A stretch of DNA of 64,000 bases from Klebsormidium nitens. Its lineage: Eukaryota; Streptophyta; Klebsormidiophyceae; Klebsormidiales; Klebsormidiaceae. Positions within the stretch are counted from its first letter, which is position 1; each line of letters starts with the position of its first letter. Where the stretch lies: NCBI GenBank assembly GCA_000708835.1, contig DF236996.1, positions 92,397 to 156,396 of the forward strand, read 5' to 3'. A program made the position numbers and the translations under genes. Shown here piece after piece: positions 44,050 to 57,988 of the stretch. A model generated the notes under the pieces. That model did not search any database and was not told the origin of the DNA. It worked only from the letters and a program-made list of their open reading frames with translations.

Positions 44050-47000
44050 TAAGTGGAATGCAATGAGCGAAATAAGCAGGAAGGGTACGTTGTACGCTGG
44101 ACGGCTCTGTTCCAAAAGACTGTGGATGCTTGCGACACAACACGATCGCAGCAGCGGGGTCATCACAGCCGTCCGATGTTTTTACGATCTTGCGTATTTT
44201 CACAGTATGCTCTGAACGTCTCTAAGATTTAGGGCGATCCAGGAAGTTTTTTCCTTGCCACACTTCTCCTGTCTTTCTTCTCAGAAGGTAGTGAAGACTA
44301 CGATCAGAAAGAGTTCCGTGTCTCAACCAGTACCTCAGAATGCACAAACAGCGGAATGGCCACCGAAATGAGCGGCAGAAAAACAGAAAGACAGGCGCAT
44401 CAGCGACGCCCAGATAACGCAGCTGCTGATATTTCTGTAGGAACGACGCCGCTCTTCTTTTACATTTTTGAAAGCGGACCCCGGCCCGCTCAGTAGGCTA
44501 CAGCAAATCTATAAGCCTTCGCCTGAACGGATAGATTCAGACGTTCTCTTTTAAAGTCCTCTTCGTACGAGCTGACCTGCGCCTAGTAGACGGGCCGTCT
44601 AAGGACTCTGGACAGTCTTTCCGCGTCTAAGCACAAATTCAAAGCGACGTACTCATCTTGAAGGGATGCTCGGAACGCAATTCCGGAGAAGACGAATGAC
44701 ACCAAGCATTAAAAGGACCGGGCGAAGCAAAACGACGTCCTCAAGAGGGAACGGAGGCTTGCTATGAACGGCTCAGTAAAGCAGCTGCTTTCATGGGCCA
44801 AAGAAAATTGGGCCAAGAAGATTTACAGCTCCCAAAGCCATCATAGCCCTTGTCTTGGTTGTTTCCGCCCATTCCTCTAGTGTCTCTAACGCCCGCATGA
44901 GGAAGGTGCAGATCCAAGCTGAACGATCACCACCATACTGGACTTGACTTGATTGCTACCAGCAGAATGCTCAATGACGAGATAACAAGTGCTGGAGAAT
45001 GATTTAACCCTTTTGGCAAAAGTGATTGTGAACTGGTCCGCTGCTGAGAAGGCAAACGAAAATATAAGCGAAAAAAGAGACGGGGAAGGCGTATGTTCTC
45101 GAACAACGTCATGACTCAGCAGTAAAGAGCGATAATCTTTAGAGAACGTCATCTTCGCGGCTGATACACAAGATGAATCTGGACTGTGGGATGTACATCA
45201 CGTTCGGAAGCATCTCAATGAATAGCAAGAGCTGAATAAAAACCTAAGAGCCCATTCTGGAGCAATGGCAAAAGCATAAGTTGCACGCAAACGAGCTGTA
45301 AAGCGTGAATTGTGGATTGTTGCATTTTCTGCATGGATGGCTCCGTCCAAGCAGAAGGCTTGATTGCAACGCAGCGTGGTCGCAGCAGCTTCATTCGTCA
45401 CAGCCGTCCAAAGTGTAGTCTGCGTAGCACAATCCCCTCTCGACGTTTGTCTAAAAATATAAAGCATTCAGAAAGCCAGCATCGTGGGCGCTTCTGTTAT
45501 TTCTCCAGGCGACCCAAGTTGTCAGGCTTTGTGCAAAAGAGCGCGTTTCTCCAGCCAATCCAGAAGGCATAGATTGGAACCAATCTGTGCCGGTTGCCGA
45601 CGAGAGAGGATGAAGGAGAGAAAGCACGAGGCGAACCATGGCAGAAAAACATGATGTTGCTTTGTGAGGAGTGCCAAAAGGAACCTCTCACAACAACATT
45701 ATAGACAACTTTGAGGTACTTGACTGAGTCCAAGATAACCAAAGCCTTAACAAAAAAGCGAGACGTATTTGAGTTAAGTTGACCAGCACCTGCACTGGAC
45801 CGGAAAGATCTCTACTACTGTTGTCTGCTCGCGAATGGGCAGTTTTTCAGCACGACGTGGATGCATACGTATCTTGAAGGGGTTGCGAGAAACAGGGTCC
45901 AAGAAATGAGGGAGTCCAAGAAAAGAATCAGGAGGAACGGGCGAAGTATCAGAAGTCCTCGAGAAGAAAAGACGGCTGGCTACAACGGCTCAGGAGAGCA
46001 AAACCCCTCCAAAATTCTTGTGCTAAAAGATACATGCCCAATGCAGCACCCATCAAAGCTCTATATGTACCATGTTTTTCTGGGTTTACTTCGCCCATTA
46101 ATCTTGTGCATCTGACCGTTTATGTAGGTTCCAAGATTCTGATTGGAGTTACCAATGGTATATGGTCTCAGATTCTATGCTAGCTACCGCCCGATTCAAC
46201 CTCCCTGGATTGTAAAAGTTGCGTCTTTCAGATGCAAAGGAGGAAACGGAAGGGTCAGCGTTCTGCCGACAATTTGACTGCAAATCGTCCCTACGGGTGG
46301 CAAACCGGAAGCACAGAGACGCGCCGTCCAGAATAGTAAAATCCACCTGAGCGACCCGCCTTAACGGCACCTCGAACGCCAATCGTTCGCTTTTGCAGGC
46401 TCAGCTTGCTGACGACATTTCTGGCATTCCCTTTTTGCCAGCATTTCATAGCTTATCGTCACAGCCCTGAACTCAACCATGCGGCGCTCCACTCAAGGAC
46501 GTGAGTCGCTGCACCTATTGTGGCACTCCGCGTTTTGTTGAACGACCATAGCCGTTGGACAAGCCTTCAGAATCTCTGACGGCTGCACAGTCGGACTTTG
46601 AGAGCTGTAACGCAGATCGAGTGGCGTTAAATTCTACAAGATTTAGTGGAGACGCTCGCAATGTAGAATCCCGACCGGACTGAGCTTCGGTGCTTGCGGC
46701 TCAGACAGTCGTAGCTCTGGCAAAGGGCAATTGACCAGCCAACGCTCGCTGACTTCCTCCTAGCCCTTGAAGCCCTTCGTTTCCGACATGAGTTTGGTCG
46801 CTGCCTTTACGCTTGGTCAACATCTCGCAAAATCTGCCAGCCAATTGGAAAAAGGAAGGTTTCAGTAACAGCCGGCGCCGATTTCTGTACTCTAACAAGT
46901 CATGAGAAGCAGGTTCGTCGAGCGGGTACAAAAAGCCGTCATTTTAGTAATTACGGACTTATAACGGGCAACTTCGACCTTTGGCCCACGCCGTCTCTGA

Positions 47001-47520
47001 GCTTGTACCTTACCGCAAGTGAGTCGGACCACCCACCTCGAACATTGGTCGTCAGGTCCCTTACCAAGTATCAATGATACCATTTTGACCACCGAACGAG
47101 AATCGCTTTAGGCAAGTGTCAGAAAATGTTTCTGAGACAGTACTATCATGTGTCACGTTTGCCGCATCACAAGGGTCAAGACGGATTTCGGACAGCTGTG
47201 CAGTAACTTCTTTTTGAACGAAATCTTCAGTGGTTCAAGGCGGGGGGGGGATCATCCGACTCGCTATCAAAGAAGTCATCCTTCTGGTGCAGTGGATGCG
47301 AAAACGAAGCAACGAACACAAGTTCGCCCGGACTTCAGATCAAAAAGCGGTTGATGCCGAATCTGGCAAACGAGAATGACTGACAAAGCCGACGAATTGT
47401 TTATCAGTTGCGAACCTCGATGAGCCACTCCAAGCACACTTCTATCGCACGGCTCAGCCCTCGTCGACCCTGCTGAGCACATACTGCCCAGGTATTGAAA
47501 ACATCAGAGCCGGCCCTTGA
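44050..47520 (-). pseudogene. Decayed paralogue array, unit A
   Basis: The unit aligns with B and C in the same order. Markers, in plus coordinates: GACGGCTCC...CACAGCCGTCC near 45340 (a related copy near 44100), a minus-strand VAQVDFTILDGASLCF near 46330, ERWLVNCPLPELRLSEP near 46770, GKGPDDQCSRWV near 47040, RCFVFASTA near 47290 and NTWAVCAQQGRRG near 47470. Minus-strand protein similarity to B and C is visible, but it needs changes of frame and crosses stops. The original protein is not one I recognise. Confidence 0.5.
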
Positions 47521-49099
47521 AAGGAATCAATCTATATGTCCGCTGAACTTCAGGACCGTGTATTTCTGGCGCAAGTGACCACCGTGCTCTTTTCCACTCA
47601 ACGCCCCGGGAAGTTCAAGTTGAAGATGGTCGCTCCGGGTAGAGCAGCGAGCCTGACAATCGCAGAGTCCGGATCTCCGGATGGCCCTTCTTTAAGCGGC
47701 ATCGAAAAAGAAGTGCACCAGAGGAAAGCCCTGCCAAATGCCCACAATAATGATCGACCAGAGCGACGTCGCTGCATTGGATGGGATTGCAGGGGAGAGC
47801 TAAATTCAGACAATCAACGCAAGAGCTGTTTGAGGCAGGCGAATCGTATAAATGACTCCGGTTCGGTTAGTTCGCTTTGAGGTCGAGTGAAGCGCTTCGG
47901 GTCAATGTCACCCTCAATACATTCTAAAGAGCACCGCTTGGAAAACGGCAACAAATTCCTCGCATTTGATGCCCAATATCAGAAGGTTAAGAAGGGCTTT
48001 TTAAGTGTTGGAATGCTTGACGTTTTGGGTTGAGGCGTACGTTCTCCTCAAACATCCAGCTAGAAATTCTTATTGCCCCTTTGGAAAACTTCCAACATCG
48101 TCATCAATTTGCCCAGGGTGTTCCACGTAAGTATTCCAGACTGAAACGAAATAGGCCTCAAGCACTGCACGCGTCTGTGGCGCTGTCTTGTCAATTCTTA
48201 ATTGCGGTTTGCAAGAGTCTTGCTGTGCCAATCTACAATGTTTCCGAACCACAGCAAACTGCTCGATGCTCCGAGTCTTAGTAGACCAAACTTAAATTCC
48301 ATGTTTGAATGCTTTAAAGCACTGAGAATACACCAGCAGACGTGACGGAACAGACCGAGCGTCGGGCGAGTGGGCAATGAGTACTGGATCGCCGGCCTAA
48401 GCCACCAGCTACTGGGCTGGCAAAATACGATTCAGCAGGCTTGTCACGTCCGTAATTGCCACACCTCACAAATTTCAGTCAAAGCACGTTGCAATCTGCT
48501 CGACTGGATACCGAGTCCGGGTTTGAACAACCAGCCGGCGACCCCACTGACTCTTTGCGATGGCCCACCAAAGGTCTGGGCAAAGGAACAGATGGGGCTT
48601 GGCCCGAAAATACTAGCTTTACACTTGCACTAAGCTCTACTTTTGAGGGGGACTGAAGCCGCTGCCATTCAGTTCAAAGGTGAGAGTTTGCAGGCACCGA
48701 ATGAACGAGTCTTTTGGAGATTTGACGGTACGGGAAGATTGAACCGTTCACAGAAGTCGCTCAGCGTTTTCCGGAGTGCCGCCCAAGTTCCCCGAGCGAT
48801 TATGCGGATGCAAAACCTCGCCAGAGCGACGAGAACATCTTGCCATGTCAGCGAGAGCTAGAGCGCTTATCAGAGCTTGCACTGGGAAGGAATCATGCAT
48901 GCAATCAAGCGAGCTGCGGGCTCAAAAGTCATGGAAAATTGGTGAAAGGGGATGAGGAACACAGTTTTCACTCCCTTTCCACAAGCAAATCCGGTCGTAA
49001 GCTAAGAAACCTGAGAAAGGCGTACTTGGGTACATTATGGGGGAGCGTGAGGGCTTCATTTCAGCAGAAGCGAGGGCCAGGTAAACAGAACAAAGTAAC

Positions 49100-51050
49100 A
49101 GTCAATCCGGACCCAGAATATCAAGAGCTTCAAGAGAAGATCGAGAGCCCGTTCTGAGCAGTCGTGAAATGATAAGAAGAACGCGCGCATCGCTTACTTC
49201 TTCGCAGGGACGGCTCCGTCCCATACGGAGATCGACTGGCTTGCGACACATCACGGTCGCAGCAGCTGCTTCATCACAGCCGTCCACGTCTTCCATAAGC
49301 GTGCCCACTTTCGCAAATCTACCTTACATATGGAAAGTGTCAAGAGCGACTTAGAAAGATGCCACCATGGCGCTTCTTCTGTTCCTCGCAGAAGGTCGTA
49401 AGTACGGGCTCTTTGCAAAATGGTTTCGTTTTTCTGAAGAACCTCAGAGTGGACCAGCCCGTCGGAACGAGCAATTAAACGCAGACATAAGCGAGAGGCA
49501 TAAGCTCTTTCCAGAGAACGGTACTGATCCTGATACACATGTATGGACTGCAAGCACGATTCTCACTGGAGGTCAACAAGATTGTTTGAAAGCCGACTCG
49601 GCACAGCATGCCTTAGCAAAAGCCTTTGCCTGCCTCCATATTGTCACAATTGGCGCTAAGGTTTTTCCACGCAAGTTAATGAGACCCGAGAATGGGCGTT
49701 TAGGTGCCTACTTTCATTGCCTGAAAAGCAGTGCTTCGATGCAACGTGCACGCCGCCCTTTTGGAAGGTCAAGCCCGTGGTACAAACTGACCCGAGCGGC
49801 AGGATCACTGTTAGGTATTGGTTTAGAACGAGAAAACAATCCTTAGAGAATCTTCAACGACCGTTGCAAGTTTTCCTTGAGACTCAAAACGAAACACAGA
49901 AGATTCAGCAGCATTTTGCCTCGACATGACGTTGAATGGTTGAAAGCGCTTGCAGCCAAAAGCCAATCGACGCGCCGTCTGGGGTTCGATTGGCCAGCGC
50001 AACCGCATAGATGGCACCCAGAGCGTAGTCTATCACTGTTGCTGGCTTAGGTTGCTACTTCGTGTGACAATCTCTAGTTGCCAGGAGTTGGTAGCTTATC
50101 ATCACAGCCCTGACCTATTATGCGACACTCCCACTGGAGGACCTGAGTTCCCGCATTACTTGTGGCACTCCGCATCTGATGCCACGACCATAGCCGCTGG
50201 ACAAGCCTCTGATTGCTATAACGGCCGCACAAACGATACTTTGATGCCGTAATCAAAGTCCAGGGGCGATAAGAGCGATCAAACGGTGAGGCCCCCGAAC
50301 TGGCAGCTTGAGTGGTCCTTTCCGAGATGCTCGATCTTCACTAGAGGCGGCTCAGAAAGTCGTCCAAGATACGCTGATGACGGACGACCGACCAGCCAAC
50401 GCTGTTTGGCTTCCTCATAGCCCAAGGACTTTTTTGTTTTCGTAGTCGAGATTCTATTGGGCGACTCAGACGTGTGTGGTGATGCCATGGTTGAGCTTTG
50501 TACCTTACCACAGGTACGGACTCACCCACCTCAAACCGTGGTCGTCAGGGCCCTTACTTATCTTTGACAAAAAACCTTGACAACGTTTGTCTGACTCAAT
50601 CATCGAACGGGATGGCTCAAAGCATGTTATCATGCCATCGGGATCAAAAAGCGCTCTATGATTGTGTGATGTTGTGTCATGGCCCAATACATGGTCGAGA
50701 TGAATTCCGCACAGCTGCCGGTTCGCTCCTTTCTCGGCAATCAAATCTCAGCACTGTTGAATCCTGCCATGCTTCTGACTCGCTCGTAGAGAAGCTGCCG
50801 AAAGTGGCTGTCGCAGTGGATGCGAAAACGAAACGACGTAGCCGAGCTGGCGGCGAATCCACAGCAAATAAAGAAAGGATGTCTGATTCAAACAGCGGAC
50901 ATTTCGGGTAAGGCACTCCAAGCGCCGTCTATCGGGCGGCTCAGTTTTCATGGCTGCTTGAGCCCATACTGCCCAGTCATCAGGTACTGAGAACATCAGA
51001 GCCGGCCCTAGGAATGATTTCACTTCTGCTTGCTGAACAAGGATCGAACA
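49100..51050 (-). pseudogene. Decayed paralogue array, unit B
   Basis: The best-preserved copy. On the minus strand it reads VPDDWAVWAQAAMKTEPPDR (near 50970), RRFVFASTATATFGSF (near 50830), SKGPDDHGLRWV (near 50540), GYEEAKQRWLVGRP (near 50420), SNAGTQVLQWECR (near 50150), VALANRTPDGASIGF (near 50000) and DVDGCDEAAAATVMCRK (near 49270). These pieces lie in different frames and are separated by stops, so a single intact gene is not visible. Some breaks could be introns, but frame changes without splice sites argue for decay. Confidence 0.5.
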
Positions 51051-52799
51051 TCTCTACTGAGTCCGCTCATCAGAAAGTGACCGTCGTTTCTGCTCAACTG
51101 GAGCGGAACATGGTCATCTTCGACAATGCGAGACAAATGCCGAGTCTATCGTAGACAAGAAAAGTTTCCAGATAGAGGCTGTGTCCGAGCAAGAAGAGGC
51201 CTACTGGATGGTAGAAACCGTCCTGAAAAATTGAAGCGGGTGACGTGGCGCCCATAATTGTGATCTGAGAGGTTGCAACGCATTATTTTGAACGGACATT
51301 CCGTGTCCCCAAAATTATCGGTCACACGCTCAGACGGAAAGAAACGGGAAGAGCTGCGTGGCAGATGGTCTCTTAAGGGACGCAAGAGGAATAGATAAAC
51401 AAGTACAAGTGATCTTAAGAACAATCAGATCAATGATCTTCATCGCTTTGACTGATTCAGGATGAATTGAAAGACGGCTCTGGGCTTAAAAGGGCTGTGG
51501 CCGTAAATCCAACGCAATCTCACGAAATCTCGTCACGACCCTGTCTCTAGTCTCCATGGAACCCCCGTGAAAGATATTTGGCGGCACCTTCAGCGACAAA
51601 TTTCGTGCAATAACCAAATCGCCGACCCGTATAAGGAGGGCAGGTGGTCAGATTGTGCTACTCCAGGAGATTCCGCCCGCCGCGAATCAGCAAGAGTCTG
51701 CCGCACACTGAGAGACTTCTGCCGAAGCTCGACTCCCACGAACTAGATGGAGTTCCGTTTTTACGAAGTTAAGCCGATCCAATATTCCTTCACAACAGCG
51801 CCCACAAAAGGGAGCGGCAACCATGTGTGGAACCTTCCGAGACTTTGGGGTGGAGATTTTCACCAAACTGCACACAAAACCAAGCGCCAGATGCTCATCG
51901 TAGAGAAGAGTCAAAATGGATCCGAGTATCAGGATGCATAACTGGATTTTGGTACACGTTACATGGCCGAGCTGACGTGACGACACAGACCCTAGCGTCG
52001 GGTGATTAGGAAACATAGTGGCTCGCATGCAGACCGCGGGAAACAGCCTCTGGGCAAACAAATGAGCCCAGCGGACTTTTCGAAGTCATCATTGCCATTT
52101 TCGACCGTTTAAGATTGGTAGAAAGCAAATCGCTTTCTGCTTCAAGCATGAAAAAGAAAGAGTGCCACAGGTTCAGATGTAATCGACCAGCCTACGCCAT
52201 TCATTTTGACCCTTTTCGATGGCCGATTGCAGTCGTGTTCCTGAAATGGTGCAGAATCCCGTTGAAACTCGGTCTCAACCTACCAGGCTGACACTTGCAC
52301 CAAGTCCTGACCTTGAGAGAATCCGGAACCCCAGCCGCTGCCTCAAAATGGAGTATTGAACGGTTTATCAATGTTCCGTAATATTTTACTAAGTCAAGAG
52401 GCAAGCCAATATTGAACGGTCTAAATGGTAACAACTCGTTTCGAACCAACCAAAGTTGAAGTCCGGGAAGCGTCGTGAAACTGATGGGTCGCTTTGACGG
52501 TAAAAATTAGCAAGCGCAAGCATCGAAAGCCTGGCCTAGAAAGTAAAGGCTCCGGGCGCCAGTGCTTCGAAAGATTGTGGAAGGAATTTGCCTACCTGAT
52601 TGGTTACTCGAATTTTCGCAAAATCCGGTCGTGATCTAAGCAAGTTGGGAAGGGTGTTGTCCGGTGCAGTAGATGGGGAAGCGTAAATTGTTTGTTTCAG
52701 CAGAAGCAAGGTCAGCTGTACGGAACAAAGCGACACTCCTTCCGGTGCCAGAATATCCGGAGCCGTCATATCAGGAGCCGGAATATCAAGAGCCGGACG

Positions 52800-54940
52800 A
52801 TCGAATTTAAAGCGGACATTGAGAGCACGTTGTGAACAGTCGTGAATTGACAAGAAGAAGGAGCGCATCGCATACGTCTCCGCATGGACGGCTCCGTTAC
52901 AAACACTGCAAGCAGCTTGCGGTATAGCGCGGTCGCAGCAGCGGCTTCTTCACAGCCGTCCACGTGTTCCATAAGCGTGCCCAGATCGCAAATCACCAAT
53001 TAAGTGAAGAACACATAAACAGCGACACAGATGCTACCATGGCGCTTTCTTTGTTTCTCTCAGAAGGTCGTTACTATGGGTTTTTTGACAAATTGGTCCC
53101 ATTCTAGATGAAGAACCTCAAAGCGGACCAGCCCGTCGAAACGAGTAGGTGCACGCAGATCTAAACGAGAGGCATAAGCCATTCCCAGAGAACGGTACTG
53201 CTGATATAAACTGCAAGCACAATCCGCACTGGAGCTTCAATAAGAGTACATGGAAGGCGACTCCGCACGGCAGGCCTCAGCAAAAGCCCTCGCCTGCTTC
53301 AATACTCTTACTCTTCTTGGTAAGGGCTTTTCGCTTACGTTAATCAAAACCGAGAATGAGCGCCTAGGTGCCTACTTTGCACGCAAATAAGCAGTGCTTG
53401 ATACGACGCACGTGCTGCCATATACTGGAGGGGATGCTAGAGCCAAATCCCAGAAGCGAGGAATTTTTTGAGAGGCACTGAAAGAAGCAGGCGAAGCGGA
53501 GGACGTCCTTAAAAACAAGAAAGGCGGTTGACTGTGGACGGCCCAGTAGAGAATCAGCACCTCGAGATTATTGAGCCGAAAGAGACGGGCCCAATACACC
53601 ACTACCATCAGAGCCCTACTTAGGAATGATCTTACTTCTCTTTGCCCATCATCCATCTGGTGCTTCTGACCCGCGGCACATGAAGGTACAAACTGATCCG
53701 AGCGAAATGGTCACCGGTGAACGTTGGGCTGGAAACAAGAAACATTCCTCAGCAACCTTTTTACGATTGTTGCGTCCTTTTCCAACTCCAGAATGCGACA
53801 AATAATCAGCGTTGCGCGTGCGATTTGTGAAAAATAATAAGGGCTGGCAATCCGAATTCCCAATGATGCGCCGTCCAGAGTGAGATCGGCCTGCGCGACT
53901 GCAGAAACGGCGCCACGAGCGATTTATTACCACTTTCGCTGGCTCGGCTCGCTACGAACCTGTGACAATCCCTTTTTGCCAGCAATTCATAGCTTATCGT
54001 CACAGCCATGAACAAAATGCGACGCTCCCACTCGAACACTTGAGTGCCCGCATCACTTGTGGCATTACGCAATCAATCAGCCGAAGATAGCCGCCGGACA
54101 AGCCTCTGAATCTGATAACGGCTGCGAAAACAAAACTTCAAGGCCGTGTTAGTCAAAGTCGAGGGGCGTCAAGGGTGTCAATACAACGGTGAGAGGAAGC
54201 CCCGAACTGGCAGCTTGAGTGGCCTTTTCCGAGATGCGCTTCGGCATAGACGGCTCAGAAAGTCGTGGAGATAAAGTGTTGACGAAGGACGACCGCTGGC
54301 AAACTTCCGTCATAGCCCCCGGAGATTTATGTCTTCGTAGTCGAAATTCTATTGTGCGACTCAGATGTTTGTGGTGATGCCACCTTTAAGCCTGTGTTTT
54401 ACCGCAGGTACGGACCAACCATGCCTCAAACAGTGGTCGTCAGAGCCCTTACAACCCCCAGTGAAACTCCTTAACAACATTCGTCCAGACTACGATCACC
54501 GAACGGGGATGGCTCAAGGCATGTGATCATGCGTGGATTCAAACCGCTCTAAAACTTCCTTATGTTGTGTCATGATGGGTGCACACAAGGGTCAAGACAA
54601 ATTCCGTACAGCTGTCGGGTAGTCCCTTTCCCGACGACAATGTCAGCACTTTTGAGTTCCGCCATGCTCCTGACTCGCTCGTAGAGAAGCTGCCAAATGG
54701 CTGTCACTGTGGATGCGAGAACGAAGCAATGAGTACGAGCTAGCCCAATTTCGATCAACAAAACATACGATAGAAAAGCGCGTCTAATTCAACCTTTAGA
54801 AAACCTCGGGGGAGCCATTCCACGAACCATTTGTCGGACGGCTCAGCCTTCTTGACGTCCTGAGCAAATACTGCCCAGTTATCAGGTAGTTACAACATCA
54901 GAGCCGGCCCTAGGAATCAGTTCGCAAGACTTCCTTTTCT
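52800..54940 (-). pseudogene. Decayed paralogue array, unit C
   Basis: It carries the same ordered markers: LPDNWAVFAQDVKKAEPSDK (near 54860), HCFVLASTVTA (near 54720), KGSDDHCLRHGWSVPAV (near 54430), SDAGTQVFEWERR (near 54040), VAQADLTLDGASLGIR (near 53880) and VDGCEEAAAATALYRK (near 52950). Frames differ between markers. The distances from unit B markers are 3.7-3.9 kb. Confidence 0.5.
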
Positions 54941-55649
54941 GCTTGCTGACCAAGGACTGTAGATCTCTGCCGAATCTGCTCATCGGAAACTGACCGTCGT
55001 TCCGCGCAACGGGACCGGAACCTGGTCATTCCGATGAGGCGGCAAGAGATATCATACAATGACTTCAACCGATTAAAAAATTCAGTCGGCAATATAATCA
55101 GTATACGACTGAGATAATACACCCGAGATTCGTAACATCCAGACATTCCTGAAGGCCTCGCCGTTGAGCACTTTCCATACGACATTAATGCCGCTGAGGG
55201 AGAGCCTACGGAAGACCCACGACTGGAGTGGAATCACAGCGACGCTGCGTCAAAGCGGAGCTGCCGACGTGGTACTTCGGATGCAGGCAATACGTGGGTT
55301 AGCGGATCGAGGCAGTCAGGTAAACCTTGCTGAGCCCACTCGAACAGTTTTCATCAAAGAATCAAGTGAAAGCGCTGTGAGTTACTATCATGCTTCAAGG
55401 CGTTTTGATATAAGCACCCCAAAACGATCTACTCTAGAAGCAAAGGGAATCCTTGAGGACAGGGAAAAGATTCTCCGCGTCCAACTGAAGCGTGGCTCAG
55501 AGAAAAACCTTCAAAGGCAAACTGGGTACAAAGGAGGAAGTCTTTCCTAACGACCCAGCGTACATCTTTCATCGCCTCCTAAATTAGAACGACCAATATA
55601 CTAAAACTTCTGTTTTGTCTACACATTTCCTGCAAGTTTCACGCAACCG

Positions 55650-57600
55650 TCCGCACTAGAAAAGCAGCCTCAAGCACTGCCCAATCATGAGGCGCTGCTT
55701 TCAGTGCTAACAGCCAAATCCACAGAAGTTCGCACTAGCCTAGCGTTTGAATGCGTTGCCGAGGAAGGATATTTCAATCCAGAAACCGGCGTCTTGGAAA
55801 GTTTTCAAGTCCGCGATAGACTGACATGCGTCTGCGACGGTGATCGAAACGGTTGTAATGTTACCCGTGTCGGGCTTCCAGCATCGTCCACATATTACGT
55901 CAACTGTCAAGCGTCCTTCACTCCACTTACACTCGATAAGCATCGCAGGGCTACCTGCTGAGTTGCGCAGAGCAGACTAATGGCCTTCTCTGATTCGCTC
56001 TGCGTTGTAGCTGATCTGCATTGAGTCTTTTCCCAATCGAAGACCCGAAGTCCTACACCGGTTATGGCAGTCGAGGCGACGATTATTGCCGTAGCACAAG
56101 CCTTTGACGGCAAACCGGCTGCCCAATAGGTTACTCGAAACTGAAATGAAAGTCAGGAATTTTAACAAGAGCTCGCTGACGAACCCAAGAACCCTGATGT
56201 TGAGAACTTATCATTGAAATGCAATTCGATACATGCGGCTCAGGAAGTCATAGTTATACGACAGACTTCGAAGAGGACGCTTATTCCGCCAACGCTTGCT
56301 GACCTCCTTACAGCCATTTGATCCGCTCTTCTTCCAAGCGCGAGTTTGGTGCCTGCTTACGATTGCACTTGGGCAAAAATCACTTCAAGAGCTGCCACCT
56401 ACTTTTGAAGAAATTCTCAGAACCCCGGCGCCAAAAAGTGGGCATTGATAATGCGTTAAAAGCGACTCGGCTTTTGGATGAAAGAATGTTGCTCAACGGC
56501 CTCGAACTAGTGTTGGGCGGGTCTGACGATTTAGAAGAGACGGGATGTGAGCCTGTATGGCAAGTATGGCCCACCTGTCTCAAAGGCCTCTCATCAGAGG
56601 CCTCACAAGCATTCGAGGCCAACCCTACGATCGCAAGCGTTTTGACGAAACTACACAGAAGCATGCATGGGTGTCACCGGGACTTTGACACCAGAGACGA
56701 GCTTGATAACGACGTGGAGCTTGTCCAAAAAGCGGTGTAATACGGCTCCCGAAGAACTTATAAGGGGCTGCGTGCAGTCGTAATCAGATCTGCATGAAGG
56801 GTACAACATCCCTATCAGCACTCGAAATCCCAGTGCCAAAGCATATAGTCAGTCTGGAGGTAGTCAACGAAGCAATCTGCCGTCCTTGTCCATAAAATTG
56901 TGAAGGCTCAGCAGGGCTGAAGGAGCAGTGAGACTTGCATGCGCCCATCGCAAACCGCTCGCCTCATAGCCATTTATAAAACTTCGTAAAATTCCCCGCA
57001 ACGTTTCAGTATTATTGACACACTCACGCACTCGCTGGCTCCAATCCGGTTGGCAGTCTGGAGTACGTGAAATGGGTTCCGCCTTCCGTATCAGTCGCTT
57101 CAAGCACGCAATACAATATCAACAGGGAACAACAACGACCAGTGGGCAGATTTGCCGGCCCTAAGATGCGAGAAGCAACGTACGTCCCGTAATGTCCGAG
57201 CGCTGGCCCAAAACATACTCCGACACTGCGCGTCGGACGAAAATCATCAGCCTCTGGACTTCCGATTTCGGCTAGAGTGTACATGAGCTGCACATTCGAG
57301 TTTGTACCATGCCGCGCAAGAAGCCGCTGTCGTTCAACCCGGGCAAGTAGCGACATTGAACACTACGAAGGAAAGGGATCTGCTCCAGACGATGAGTGCA
57401 TTCAGAAGAGAGACTGGACGTCAGACACCGTGACGGCCCTGTTTCGAAAGCGACTTGGTATTAGTCAGAGTTGCCACCAAAGGTCGCAGGGCGCACGTCC
57501 CTTCCTAAACCGGCTCAATGACTTGGCAGCTGCCGTGCGACACAACGTGATCGCAGCATCGGCGTTCATCACAGCCTGCCCCCCTTTGGAACTTATCTCA
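55650..57600 (-). pseudogene. Decayed paralogue array, remnant D
   Basis: A more eroded copy. The minus strand shows GLRVFDWEKT near 56040, matching GTQVFEWERR of C, and GCKEVSKRWRNKRPL near 56300, matching EEAKQRWL of B, at the expected distance from each other. Near 57550 is another piece resembling the start marker (CACAACGTGATCGCAGCATC...TCATCACAGCC), out of the usual order, so the end of the array is rearranged. Confidence 0.35.
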
Positions 57601-57927
57601 AGAACGAACAATATTATCATCCGCGGTCATGCCTGTTATCTGCAAAAGGCCTTCCTTCACGCCCTTCGCCAAAGCACTTGCTCAACAGAATCAACACTCT
57701 CAGAGTGCAGAGTCTTAGGCAAGTCTGCCGGAAAAATGAGCGCCGCTGAAAACCAGATCTCGAAAGCGGCAAGAAAGCCATGCCAAGAGCACGAGAACGC
57801 TGGATGCAGTAACTAATATATACCGTCCGCATCGGCTGTCGAGACACACGCTTTCCAAAAAGAGAATCCCGCACAGGCCAAAGCATGCAAGATGTGTAGG
57901 CCTCTCCCTGGTTCGGATTTGAATGAC

Positions 57928-57988
57928 TCGGCTTACATAGCCTTACAGGTTGTAAGCCGACCCGCACCTAGACAGCCAGTCTAGGTGC
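57928..57988. repeat. Twin perfect hairpins
   Basis: TCGGCTTACA (57928-57937) pairs perfectly with TGTAAGCCGA (57951-57960) around a 13-nt loop. Three bases later GCACCTAGAC (57964-57973) pairs with GTCTAGGTGC (57979-57988) around a 5-nt loop. A GGTTCGGATTTGAAT stretch just upstream looks like a tRNA T-loop, but no tRNA cloverleaf can be completed. Confidence 0.6.

Noticed and set aside
49367-49846. 159-codon plus-strand frame
   Set aside because: It lies in array unit B, is broken in unit C at the same place by stops, and the peptide similarity between units is better on the minus strand.
14900-57000. CRISPR arrays or bacterial operons
   Set aside because: Repeats are degenerate and lack uniform spacers, and the genes are spliced; nothing prokaryotic is seen apart from the RT fragment.
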